This document shows positions 1 through 10,700 of a stretch of DNA of 64,000 nt, piece by piece. The DNA comes from Ehretia macrophylla (taxonomy: Eukaryota; Streptophyta; Magnoliopsida; Boraginales; Ehretiaceae). The stretch is from positions 34,511,235-34,575,234 of the forward strand of contig CM075781.1 in the NCBI GenBank assembly GCA_037974665.1, written 5' to 3'. Both the position numbers and the translations under genes were made by a program. The notes beneath the pieces are model-generated. The model saw nothing but the letters and a program-made list of their open reading frames with translations. It was not told where the DNA came from and did no database searches. How positions within the stretch are numbered: the first letter of the stretch is position 1; the number at the start of each line of letters is the position of its first letter.

Positions 1-879
1 TTATTATTGCTGAGTCTTGGTATGTGTGTGCCACCTCTCAGGCAGCATCGGACTGTCGGGTTGATAACGGCATGACTACCAGAGACTACCCCCAGCTCGC
101 ATAACGGAGGTGTCATGGAGGGAGGGGCTAGTGAGGTACCTCGAGTGCGTGATTAATGGGGAGTTATAAGAAGAATAGTTGAGATCGTGATGGCGTTTGG
201 AGCTACACCAAATTGAGTATCCTTTATTGATTGGTCATTATAGTTATGTGTTTATATTGTATTGATGTTTATTTGTGTGTTTACTTGCTCAAATGATCAT
301 TTCCAAGGAGTATAGTAAATACTGTTAGAGATCTATCGGATCCTCGCTGAGCTTGTTTTATATAAGCTCACTCTCTATTATTGCATGCATACAGGTGTCC
401 TTGAGCAAGATTACGGGTACGTGCCTCCAGAATGGGAAAATGTGCCTTACATGGATGAGTCTTATGTGCAAGAGTCTTTGCCATGAGATTGTTTATAGTT
501 ATTGTAATATGATGTATTGTAAAACCTACCTTAGTATAAAGACTTATGTATAATTGTTTAGTAGTCTTCTTTTGACCTTGTTTAGATTACTAAATTGGTT
601 TATAGTCTATTTTTATATGTATGTTAAAGTTAAAGTATTATGTTGGAACGGAGGCGTATAACTATGAATGGATCGTCTAAGAATGATTGTTGTATAATAT
701 GGTTATGTTGTATGTTGTTAATGGTATTGAGGAATTGATTGTTGTTTGGTTGAGGAGTTGATTGTATGATGTTCTGAGAGGTTGGTTTAGAGCCTCGGTG
801 TCTTAATTACTATCATTATACTGCCGAAATTCTGTTGCATCCTGACTGATTATAGGTGGGGTCGAGTTGGGGCGTGACA
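1..879 (+). mobile_element. 3' part of a Ty3/gypsy-type LTR, cut by the window edge
   Basis: The segment ends in GGGGCGTGACA, the 3' terminus seen in the other large gypsy-type LTRs of this window (23380, 28533). No tRNA-Met primer binding site follows position 879, so this is either a 3' LTR or a solo LTR; its start lies left of the window. No coding region is supported within it. The short open frames here show no recognisable domain. Confidence 0.6.
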
Positions 880-1064
880 AACCTGTTCAAAAATCATCTA
901 GAATGGAGTGATAGGTGATAGCCTTGCAAGCCTTTTGTAATACCATTCGATTTTCTTTCTTCTTTTTCATATTTTAGGTTCTTTCCAACAAAAGAATGTT
1001 GTAGCCTTTTCTCTTGGTATTACAATTTATTTACCTTCTAAAAATATGACCTTCCATTATGCAG

Positions 1065-1526
1065 GAATCTGTCAAGACTAAGCATCCTCGGCTTCACGAT
1101 GAATCGAAATTGTAGATGCTTCTTCCTGGAGGAAGTGAGTATCAAGTTTTTGTTTTCTTCTTTCGTCCAGTTTGGTTATGTAGTTGAGCTAAATCAAGCC
1201 TACTTATGGTTTATGTGTAGCTGTAATTCCCCATCTTAAGTGGTTTGGAGTTGAAGGCGAATACAACTGCATGGTCTATTGGTTATTGACCTTCTTGGCC
1301 CAAGCTTGGAAGAGCTGTTCAATTATTGCAATAGGAAGTTCACATTGAAAACAGTTTTAATGCTTTGCAAATCAGTTAGTAAGTTTCTATGTCGTGGAAA
1401 TATGTTTGGTTATTTGGATGTGTGTGCTTAGAGAATTTTGTTTTCATGCTGATCAATAGGGTTGGATATATGCACTCAAGAGGTCTTCTTCATCGTGATA
1501 TAAAGCCTGATAACTTCCTGATGGGG
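1065..1526 (+). pseudogene. Casein kinase I-like (CKL) pseudogene, internal exons
   Basis: Three exon-like blocks match the plant casein kinase I kinase domain in order. The first (1065-1129) follows a TATGCAG acceptor and reads SVKTKHPRLHDESK, then an in-frame TAG where the family has an aromatic residue, then MLLPGGS and a GTGAGT donor. The second (about 1220-1377) reads [17 protein letters not shown], then a short insertion of about 8 bases shifts the frame before the recognisable [18 protein letters not shown] stretch. The third (about 1460-1526) encodes [21 protein letters not shown] in a different frame, with the HRD catalytic loop. Functional CKLs are cytosolic or nuclear Ser/Thr kinases. 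The retained introns show that this is a fragment of a genomic copy, not a processed one. The glycine loop and the C-terminal half are missing. Confidence 0.88.
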
Positions 1527-4135
1527 TGAAAAAAGTGTTGCACCACGGAAGTCTTAAATTTGCAGAGAACAATCAGATCAGAATGTGGCAAGAAACAGAT
1601 CAACTCAACTGCATCCCTACTCTATTCCACTTTAAATCATATTTAATGTATACATTATCTATTAACTAGGAAACTAGTATTTGTAGCAGTTGTTGAAATA
1701 ACCTTACAAAATTGTAAGAGTACTATTTATACACTTCTTCGTACTTCATCCCGTACCTTTTGAAAATTACTTGTGACAAAATCCTGCTAGTCAACGCATT
1801 GAAATTATTTTTGATCTATGCTTGGACATTTATATGCTATTTCCTACATCATCAGCATTTTCGTCCTAGGACATGACATGAAATCCTTATAATACACACC
1901 AAACATGTAAGGTGAATTGGTGCACTTGCAATTTTGAACCCTTCTAAATACACTCAAAGTAAGATTGCAAATGAAGATGTGAAGAGTTATAGGAATCCAG
2001 ATTTGTATGATTCAAAATTATGCAGAAGGTGGAGGTTTACGAAGAGAGTTTATATCTTTTTTCTAGTGGAAATATATATTGCAAGTCAGAGTATATATAG
2101 CTACAGACAGCATTTTGTGGTGCTCAGCGTGTAAAGAAGCAAATTTCTATCAAGACTACAACATGATTTGGGAATGTCTTTAGTACTACAAGAGACACAA
2201 ACTAAGAGACATATGTAAAAGTGGTATGTCTTTGGGGAATATATGTTAATTGCATCTGACAGTAATTCATATCGATATTCCTGATCATATATCCTTTAAG
2301 TTCAACTTTTCAAGCCATTAGGTTACTTTTAAGTTATTTGGATCACCAGCTGAAATTCTTTGTCAGTCATTTTCTAGCTTGAATTCTTCGTCAATTTATA
2401 TTTTTAATATGCTTCCTGGCTCATAAAAGCCATCTAGTCAACCTGCCTGACTTTTCCAGGCTTTCAATGTTATGAGAGAAGCTCAGAAAAGCTTTATATC
2501 TATGTTAATGGTGCACAATATTTATATCAAATGATAGAGCTATAAGGTCCGCCGATTAAGTAGATTGAAAGAAAAACATATTCTTTTCTTTTGCCCGTTT
2601 TAACTTATAGCACAATTGTATGAAGCCTGAATGTCTTAATTAGAATTTCTAGAATCTTAAAATATTCAGAAGCCATAAACATACATCTTAAAATTCCAAA
2701 AGCAAAGAAAGTACTCCAAAAAAACAACACCTATAGCTAGAATCTTATCAGGTACATAGAGGCAAAACTCAATTCATAATTTTCTATACAATTCTAGAGT
2801 TTAGCAGACAAATGGTGGTATGCGTGGCAATTGTATAACTGGAACTTCGCAAAATTGATCATTGCTTATCAATTGGTGCATATTCTCCATCATTTGGATT
2901 GCAAGTCACAAATCCTCCACATTGTTAGCATGTGATATTATCGGGGGAAAAAAAAACTGAAAAATGTTAGTCATAGACAACAACAAAAGTGAACTTAAGT
3001 GAGAAAAAAAAGAAAACCTATAAGAGTTGCATATAACTAGGACAAATTCCAGAATCATTTGTAAGTTGCTGATCATGAATAAAACTATGATTAATTGATC
3101 ATAGATTAGTCAATAAAGAATACTGGATGAATAATTAAGAGAACTATAATGCTTACTCCAATATTCATCACTGAGTTGATTGAAGTGATACTTTCTTATG
3201 TTCCAATATTTGCAACTTGATATGTTCCAAGAGGATCATTTGAAAGAATATTTTCAGCATTTAAAGACAGTTTCCTGATGTTGAACATCTGAGAAATTTC
3301 TCCTAACCTGTAGTAATAAATACAGACAATAGTCAAGTTCTTGTTCGAGTAATAAACCTACTAATTACCATAAACCATAAGTGATGGGCTAACTTTGTAG
3401 GCATTAGTATATTCCATTTAAAATTTTTAAAAATAATATAATAACATAATAACAAAGCAAACAATTATAAGTAAAGTGGTGAATATATTGAATTGAACAT
3501 TTGTATCAGTTATCCCTTTTTCAAAGGCTTAATGGATCGTCTCGAGGGAGAAATAGGCATAACATTGAACTTGCATACAACATAGCACAAATTAAAGTTA
3601 TGGAAGATAACTTCACTAATTCAGGCATTGAAAAAAGAACTTATTAGTCAGTGCAACAATTCCAAAGTAATGCACCACACATTTGTAACATAATGAAATA
3701 TGAGTTAATTTACACATTTCGAAGTCTAATGGGTAGCTAGCATGATACTGTAAAGTTTTTAAAATTGCTCAATGCGTTAAGTTCTTGGTATCTAGGACTA
3801 AAACACAACAATGGTTTAATTTTCAAGATCAACATCATTAATATTCAAATCATAAAATTAACTTTATTTTTTTTAAAAATAAGTGAATAAATTACTTAAT
3901 CATCATTTTTTTTTTGTCTATAATTAGATACTCAAGTCCTGACTTGTAAAGGTTTTGGTATAGGAAGATTTGTAGGAGATATACAATAGAATAAAGTTTG
4001 AATATTCACAGGGGTTCACAGACTAGAAGCCACAATTTTAACACGAATAACCAAGACCATCTTGCTAGGATACAAATAGAGTGAGTTCAAAAGGATTTTT
4101 CACGGTGATATATTGTAACTGATTGGACATATAAC
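1527..4135. other. AT-rich intergenic DNA, no gene recognised
   Basis: No open frame here has a recognisable domain. On the minus strand at about 3210-3310 a short exon-like stretch (acceptor CTACAG, then a leucine-rich frame) could be a receptor-like gene remnant, but it is too short and interrupted to name. The rest is AT-rich sequence without clear repeats. Confidence 0.5.
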
Positions 4136-4630
4136 CTATAACTAGTTGGTGCCTAGCTAGTATTATATTTATTTTCAACAGACTATATAGACCTATAAAG
4201 TGACGAAGTTGGTGGCTATCGTCGGGAGGGAGATAAAAGACTTGTGGTGAGAAAAATCTTCCAACTTTGAACAACTGCTAGCATTCTTAATTCCACCTCT
4301 GGAATGAGAAACGAAAAGCTAATCCATTGACTTGCTTTAAGAGGTTTTCGCCTCTTCAGTCCGCGGCTTTTCATAGGGAGGTTTTTCTCACCACAACTCT
4401 TTGAATTTGTCTAATATTTTGTATGCTTCGGTTGCTTTTAGCTTCAATAAGAAATATTAGTTTTTTCATCCATAGCATATCTACATTGTCTAAAAATTTA
4501 ACGCATGCATCTTTGTAATTCAATTGAAGTGGTCGTATACCCTATTTTCCCAGTCCACCTACTCCAGTCATCCCCGGTGTATCCCATTTCTTCTATTTTC
4601 ATGCCTTTGTTTCTTGACATAGCTGATTGC

Positions 4631-5020
4631 CGGTGTTTACTCAAAAAAAAAATGATTACTGAACATCGGATTTATAGTTTTAGTTGTAAATTTGAGGGTC
4701 TACATTTATAATAGCATACTACTTTGTCTATATATCCATTCAATTTGACATAGCTGGTTGTAGTGTTTACTCAAAAAAAAAAGATTACTGGACATCGAAT
4801 TTATAGTTTTAGTTGTAAATTTGAGGGTCTACATTTATAATAGCATATTACTTTGTCTATATATCCATTCAATTTGGCATAGCTGGTTGTTGGTGTTTAC
4901 TCAAAAAATGAGATTACTGAACATCGGATTTATAGTTTTAGTTGTAAATTTAAGGGTCTACATTTATAATAGCATACTACTTTGTCTATATATTCATTCA
5001 ATAGGACACTGTTGGTTCCT
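4631..5020 (+). repeat. Tandem repeat, three units of about 130 bp
   Basis: Units begin near 4632, 4762 and 4892 at GTGTTTACTC. Each carries ATTTATAGTTTTAGTTGTAA and a TTTGTCTATATATCCATTCA stretch. Copy 3 has the same triplication at about 53598-53970, while copy 2 has a single unit at about 35498-35612. The region is non-coding; the open frames that run through it only reflect the repeat. Confidence 0.85.
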
Positions 5021-5282
5021 TCAAGGCCGAACATTCAGCACTCACATTGTAAGTTGCATATAAATATGGGGCCACCCTCTCTCAGGCTGTCGGACCAAAT
5101 TTTTTCCCAATTCAATACATCTTTGTAATTCTGGCGAAGTTAACCATTAGATAATACTCAACTTTTCCTCCTATATATTATCATTCGCTTATGTAAATAC
5201 TCGATTTTGTTGAACCATGTAGCCATGCACCAATTTTTTGGTGTTTCATCCAACTTTGATCAAGATAAAGTTGAAAAGAAAA

Positions 5283-5695
5283 GGGCAAATCTCACAAATA
5301 GTCCTTATTGTTTACAAATTTTTGACAAATAGTCCTAATTATTTTAAAAGTCAAGCAGTTAGTTCCCATTATTTGCAAAACTTTCACCAATAGTCCCCAT
5401 TGTTTCACAAGTCATTCAGTTAGTCCTTATTGTTTGTAAAAGTCTCTCCATTAATCCTTATTGTTTGCGAAAGTCTCTTCATTAGTCCTCATTGTTTGCA
5501 AATGCATTTACAAACATTGGAGACTAATAGAGAGACTTTTGCAAACAATAAGGACTAATTGAGTGACTTTTGAAACAATGAGAACTATTGGTGAGACTTT
5601 TACAAACAATAAGGACTAACCGCGTGACTTCTAAAATAATAGGGACTATTTGTCCAAAATTTGTAAACAATAGGAACTATTTGTCTAATTTGCCC
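5283..5695. mobile_element. Fold-back MITE, Mutator-like, with 9-bp TSD
   Basis: The element starts GGGCAAAT and ends ATTTGCCC. Its halves are inverted copies of roughly 200 bp built from repeats of the type CAAATAGTCC / TTAGTCCTTATTGTTTG. It is flanked on both sides by AAAAGAAAA (5274-5282 and 5696-5704). Copy 2 of the same upstream region has the empty site, a single AAAAGAAAA before AGACATAG, at about 35803-35813. Long inverted termini and a 9-bp duplication fit the Mutator/MULE class. It has no coding capacity. Confidence 0.88.
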
Positions 5696-6133
5696 AAAAG
5701 AAAAAGACATAGTAAGCAGTAGTAATTCAAGACAGTATAAAATAGTCACATAAAATCTACACTCTGGTCACCAACACAATTTGGTCTTTGTAGTTTTCCA
5801 CAGCCTCTTCAATCTTCATAATTTATATATGAACTCATGAAAGCAGGAAAAATTAATTAACGTGGAAACCACTTTTTGATTAATGAATTTTCTATACCTG
5901 AGAAGCCACAGCAGTTGTTTGTTCTTTCCATATTCTTCATCTTTTTTTCCTCGTTAGTGCTTCTTGCTAGAGATCTGAAAGCAGGAAAGACTTTGATCAA
6001 AATGATCACTTTTTTTCTATACCTAATAAGCCACGACAATTGTTTGTTCTCTCTATATTATCCATCTCTTCTCCTCGTTAGTTCTTCTTGCAAGAGATTT
6101 GAAAGAAGTTAAAGGCCTCCAAAAAAAGCCATC

Positions 6134-7258
6134 CTCAAAGGCCTCCAAAAAACGAATTATACAACTTGCAAAACATCATAATCCGATCGTTTAATTCAAT
6201 ATAACTCATAATACATTCACAACCAATAATTCAATCATTTCATATATCTAGTGATAAGAAAGTAGGCTACCACTTATAGCATCCACACACATTTTACCCA
6301 TTTTTCGTTACCAATTAACTTGCACGAGAGCACCATTAAGTTCACATGGTAATCATTTTTAGTAATCTAACTAACTAACAACATAAACAATTCACATTTC
6401 CATTTGAAATCCAAGGAAATTTACAAGATTCCAACTTTAGGCCTTATTTTGCAAGCATGTATCATGTATATATGTTGTATGCAATGTATGTAGGCCAAAA
6501 ATACTCATTCAAGCATTTTATCAGACATATATTCAACATACTATACAACTATATCAAACAACAATACCCACATAAAGTCTCTAACTTTCAACAATATTCT
6601 ACACATGTACATCACATTTACTTCATAATAAACAACTTAGCATGTAAATTCATAGCCTAATTTAACACTAAAGGTCCAAAATATTTAAGTAGTATATTAC
6701 ACTACCAAATAACATTTCATATTGCACAACCAAATATGACTACAATACAACATTTTTAATTCACACAATATTTATGCCAAATATAATACCAAATATTTAT
6801 GTCAAATATTACTAAATAAAATTTGAAATAAATATAAAATTAAGTACAAAAACTATAGATTGGGCAAATAAAAGTCTAAAATTCTCACACATATACATAT
6901 ATATATATATACACACACATATATGTACATATGTGTATAGTAGACAAAAAAGAGGGAAAATATAAACCCTAAACTATTTACCTATAGAAAAGAAAGAAAG
7001 AGATGGTGGTAATGGTGATGGTGCCCTTGGTGGTGGTGGTGGTACCCTTAGTAGTGGTGGTGGTGGTGGTGTTAATGGTGCCCTTGGTGGTGGTTGGTGG
7101 TAGTGGAGGTACCTTTGGAAGTAGTGGTTGTGTCCTTGTTAGTGATGGTACCTTTGGTAGTGGTGATGGTGGCCATGGTGGTGGTGGTGGTGGTTGGTGG
7201 TAGTGCCTTAGAGAGAGAGAGAAAAGAAAAAAAAAATTTGTAGAGAGGGAAAAAAAGT
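6134..7258. other. AT-rich sequence, origin unclear
   Basis: This stretch lies between the truncated CRK leader and the GC-rich hairpin. It contains a (TA/CA)n stretch near 6890-6935 and a GGT-rich microsatellite at 7003-7203. It may be the left part of the CACTA element that ends at 15742, but no CACTACAAG terminus is present here, so that boundary is not located. Confidence 0.45.
7003..7203 (+). repeat. Imperfect (GGT)n / (GGTGAT)n microsatellite
   Basis: About 200 bases consist almost entirely of GGT, GGTGAT and related triplets. It yields glycine/valine-rich or threonine/proline-rich open frames on the two strands, which are artefacts of the repeat. Confidence 0.85.
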
Positions 7259-7713
7259 AGAGGGAAACGAAAAAACTTGAATAAATTTTCGTAGTTGTAG
7301 TTGAAAAAATAAACGTGGGCGACTGCCAGGCTACGGTCATTCCGTAGCCGAACAACGGGGGCGACTGAATGGTCGTAGCCATTCTGTCACCCCCGACGGA
7401 ATAGGGTATCGGCCGGTCGGCTCCCCCATCCGGCGCGGGCAGAGGCCAAGTTGACGCGAGCGGCCATTCTGTCACCCCCGTCGGAAGGGGGAATCGACCA
7501 GCCGGCGCCCCTATCCAATGCGAGCCAAGGAAGCAACTTGGCCTCGGCTCGTGCCGAATAAGGGCGCCGGCCGACCGGTAACCCCTTCCGGCGGGGCCAT
7601 TCTATTGCCCTCGTTGTTTGGCTACCAAATGGCCATAGCCTGGCAGTCTCCCGCATTTATTTTTTCAACTACAACTACGAAAATTTATTCAAGTTATTTC
7701 ATTTCCCTCTTCT
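7259..7713. repeat. GC-rich imperfect palindrome (hairpin)
   Basis: The left arm 7259-7372 and right arm 7600-7713 are inverted copies. Both contain AATAAATTTTCGTAGTTGTA (or its complement), then GACTGCCAGGCTA. Inverted similarity continues inward through GGCCGGTCGGC and GGCCAAGTTG motifs, leaving only a short centre. The interior is markedly GC-rich in an otherwise AT-rich window. The CCGTAGCC motif in the arms links it to the CACTA subterminal repeats to the right. Confidence 0.75.
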
Positions 7714-10700
7714 TTTATGAAGTTTAGACACAATGTAAGAGTTTTTCGACTCCTAGATTGAACATTTATTAACATTAATGAAATGTTAAGTGAAAACATG
7801 ATAATTTTGATTTAAACGACAATTTATTTCTCTATAAAAGTACGCACGTCAATAAACTACAGACCAAGTTTATTTTTTTTTGAAAAATTTGCAACTCAAG
7901 TGAAATTTACTATGTTGTAGATGCAATCAAAATTCCATAACTCAAATTAAAAATGATAAACCTCAATTTTTTGTTGAAGTCCGTAGCCCAGCAGTAGCTT
8001 GGGCTACGGAAGAGTTGAAGTCCGTAGCATAGCATAGCCAATTGGCTACTACTGGGCTACTGAATACATATATTATATATTCTAACTTGCTAATAGGTAG
8101 GAACAACGTATTAAAACGTGTTAATATCTTCATATTTTTCTTATTTATGAAGTTTAGACATAATGTGAGATTTTTGGACCACTAGATTGAACGTTAATTA
8201 ACGTTAACACAATGTGAAGTGAGGACATGATTTTCAATGAGATTTCTATATAAACGTACGCACGTTAATGAAATACGGACCAAATTTATTTTTTTTTTTT
8301 GAAAAATTTGCAACTCAAGTGAAGTTTACTACGTTGTACATGTAATCAAAATTCCATAATTCAAATTAAAAATGATAAAGCTCAATTTTTTGTGGAAGTA
8401 CGTAGCCCAGCAATAGCCAATTGGCTACTGCTGGTCTACGGAAGAGTTGAAGTCTGAAGCTTAGTAGTAGCCAATAAGCTACTACTGGGCTACTGAATAC
8501 TTATATTATATATTCTAACGTATTAATAGATAGAAACAACGTATTAAAGCGTGTTAATATCTTTAAATTTTTCTTATTTATGAAGTTTAGACATAATGTG
8601 AAAAATTTTGGACCACTAGATTGAACATTAATTAACGTTAACGCAATGTTAAGTGAGGACATGACAAGTTTGATTAAAACGACTATTGATTTTCTATGAG
8701 ATTTCTCTATAAAAGTACGCACGTTAATGAAATACAGAGCAATATTTTTTTTTTTTGAAAAATTTGCAACTCAAGTGGAGCTTACTACGTTTTAGGTGCG
8801 ATCGAAATTCTATAATTCAAACTAAAAATGATAAAACTCAATCTTTTGTTAAAATTTGTAGCCCAGCAGTAGCTAATTGGCTACTGCAGGGCTACGAAAT
8901 AGTTGAAGTCCGTAGCCTAGCAATAGCCAATTGGCTACTGCTAGGCTACGGAATACTTATATTTTATATTCTAATTTGTTAATAGATAGGAACAACGTAT
9001 TAAAATGTGTTAATATTTTCATATTTTTCTTATTTATGAAGTTTAAACATAATGTGAGAGTTTTTGGATCAATAGATTGAACGATAATTAACGTTAATGC
9101 AATTTTTAGTGAGGACATGACAAGTTTGATTTAAACGACTATTGATTTTATATGATATTTTTCTATAAAAGTACGCACGTTAATGAAATGCGGACCAAGT
9201 TTATTTGTTTTTGAAAAATTTGTAATTCAAGTGAAGTTTACTACGTTGTAGGAGCAATCAAAATTTCATAATTCAAATTAAAAATGATAAAGCTCAATTT
9301 TTTGTTGAAGTCCGTAGCCCATTAGTAGCCAATTGGCTACTGTTTGGCTAAGGAAGAGTTGAATTCCGTAGTCTAGCAGTAGCCAATTGACTACTACTGG
9401 GCTATAGAAAAGTTGAAGTCCGTAGCTAGCAGTAGCCAATTAGCTACTACTGGGCTACGGAATACTTATATTATATATTCTAACTTATTAATAGATAGGA
9501 ACAACGTATTAACACTTGTTAATATCTTCATATTTTTCTTATTTACGAAGTTTAGACATAGTGTGAGAGTTTTTGGACAACTAGATTGAACGTTAACACA
9601 ATGTTAGGTGAGGACATGATAAGTTCGATTTAAATGACAATTGATTTTCTATGAGATTTCTCTATAAAAGTTTGCACGTTAATGAAATATGGACCAACTT
9701 TATTTTTTTTTGAAAAATTTACAACTCAAGTGAAGTTTACTACGTTGTAGATGTAATCCAAATTTCATAATTAAAATTAAAAATCATAAAGCTCAATTTT
9801 TTGTTGAAATCCGTAGCCCAGCAGTAGCCAATTGGCTACTACTGCGTTACGGAATACTTATATTATATATTCTAAGTTGTTAATAGGGAGGAACAACGTA
9901 TTAAAACGTGTTAATATCTTCATATTTTTCTTATTTATGAAGTTTAGACATAACGTGATAGTTTTTGGACCATTAGATTGAACATTAATTAACGTTAATG
10001 CAATGTTAAGTTAGGACATGACAAGTTTGATTTAAATGACTATTGATTTTCTAAGAGATTTTTCTATAAAAGTACGCACATTAATGAAATACAGATCAAG
10101 TTTTTTTTTTTTTTGAAAAATTTGTAACTCAAGTGAAGTTTACTACGTTATAGGTGCAATCAAAATTCCATAATTCAAATTAAAAATGATAAAGCTCAAT
10201 TTTTTGTTGAAATCCGTAGCCCAGTGGTAACCAATTGGCTACTGTTGGGCTACGGAAAAGTTGAAGTCCGTAGCCTAGCAGTAGGCAATTGGCTACTGCT
10301 GGGCTACGAAATTCTTATATTATATATTCTAACTTGTTAATAGGCAGGAATAACATATTAAAACGTGTTAATATCTTCATATTTTTCTTATTTATGAAGT
10401 TTAACATAAAGTGATAGTTTTTAGACCACTAGATTGAATGTTAATTAACGTTAACGCAATGTTATGTGAGGACATGACGAGTTTCATTTAAACGACTATT
10501 GATTTTCAATGAGATTTATCCATAAAAATTACGTTAATGAAATACGAACCAAGTTTATTTATTTTTGAAAAATTTGTAACTCAAGTAAAGTTTACTATGT
10601 TGTAGGTGTAATTAAAATTTCATAATTCAAATTAAAAATGATAAACCTCAATTTTTTGTTGAAGTCCGTAGTCCAACAGTAGCCAATTGGCTATTGCAGG

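Larger units (their letters stand above)
4136..6133 (+). repeat. CRK upstream region, copy 1 (gene missing)
   Basis: This block is collinear with 52536-55083 (copy 3, upstream of CRK B) and, in part, with the split copy 2 upstream of CRK A. Shared landmarks are ACTAGTTGGTGCCTAGC at the left, a triplicated 130-bp module, a fold-back MITE, a duplicated leader segment containing TTTTCTATACCT, and the leader end AGTTAAAGGCCTCC. In copy 3 that leader is followed within about 20 bases by the CRK start codon. Here the similarity stops just before that point, and a repeat of AAAGGCCTCCAAAAAA joins it to unrelated DNA. It looks like a promoter and 5' leader whose coding region has been lost. Confidence 0.85.

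Noticed and set aside
3149..3310. Minus-strand leucine-rich receptor exon
   Set aside because: A short frame with a splice-like border resembles a leucine-rich segment, but it is brief, has a stop and lacks neighbouring exons.
4065..4274. 69-codon minus-strand frame shared in part with copy 3
   Set aside because: The shared part is inside the duplicated CRK upstream block, and the frame is not preserved in copy 3, so duplication explains the similarity.
6978..7475. 165-codon minus-strand open frame
   Set aside because: It runs through the GGT microsatellite and the GC-rich hairpin; the Pro/Thr-rich product only reflects repeats and no domain is visible.
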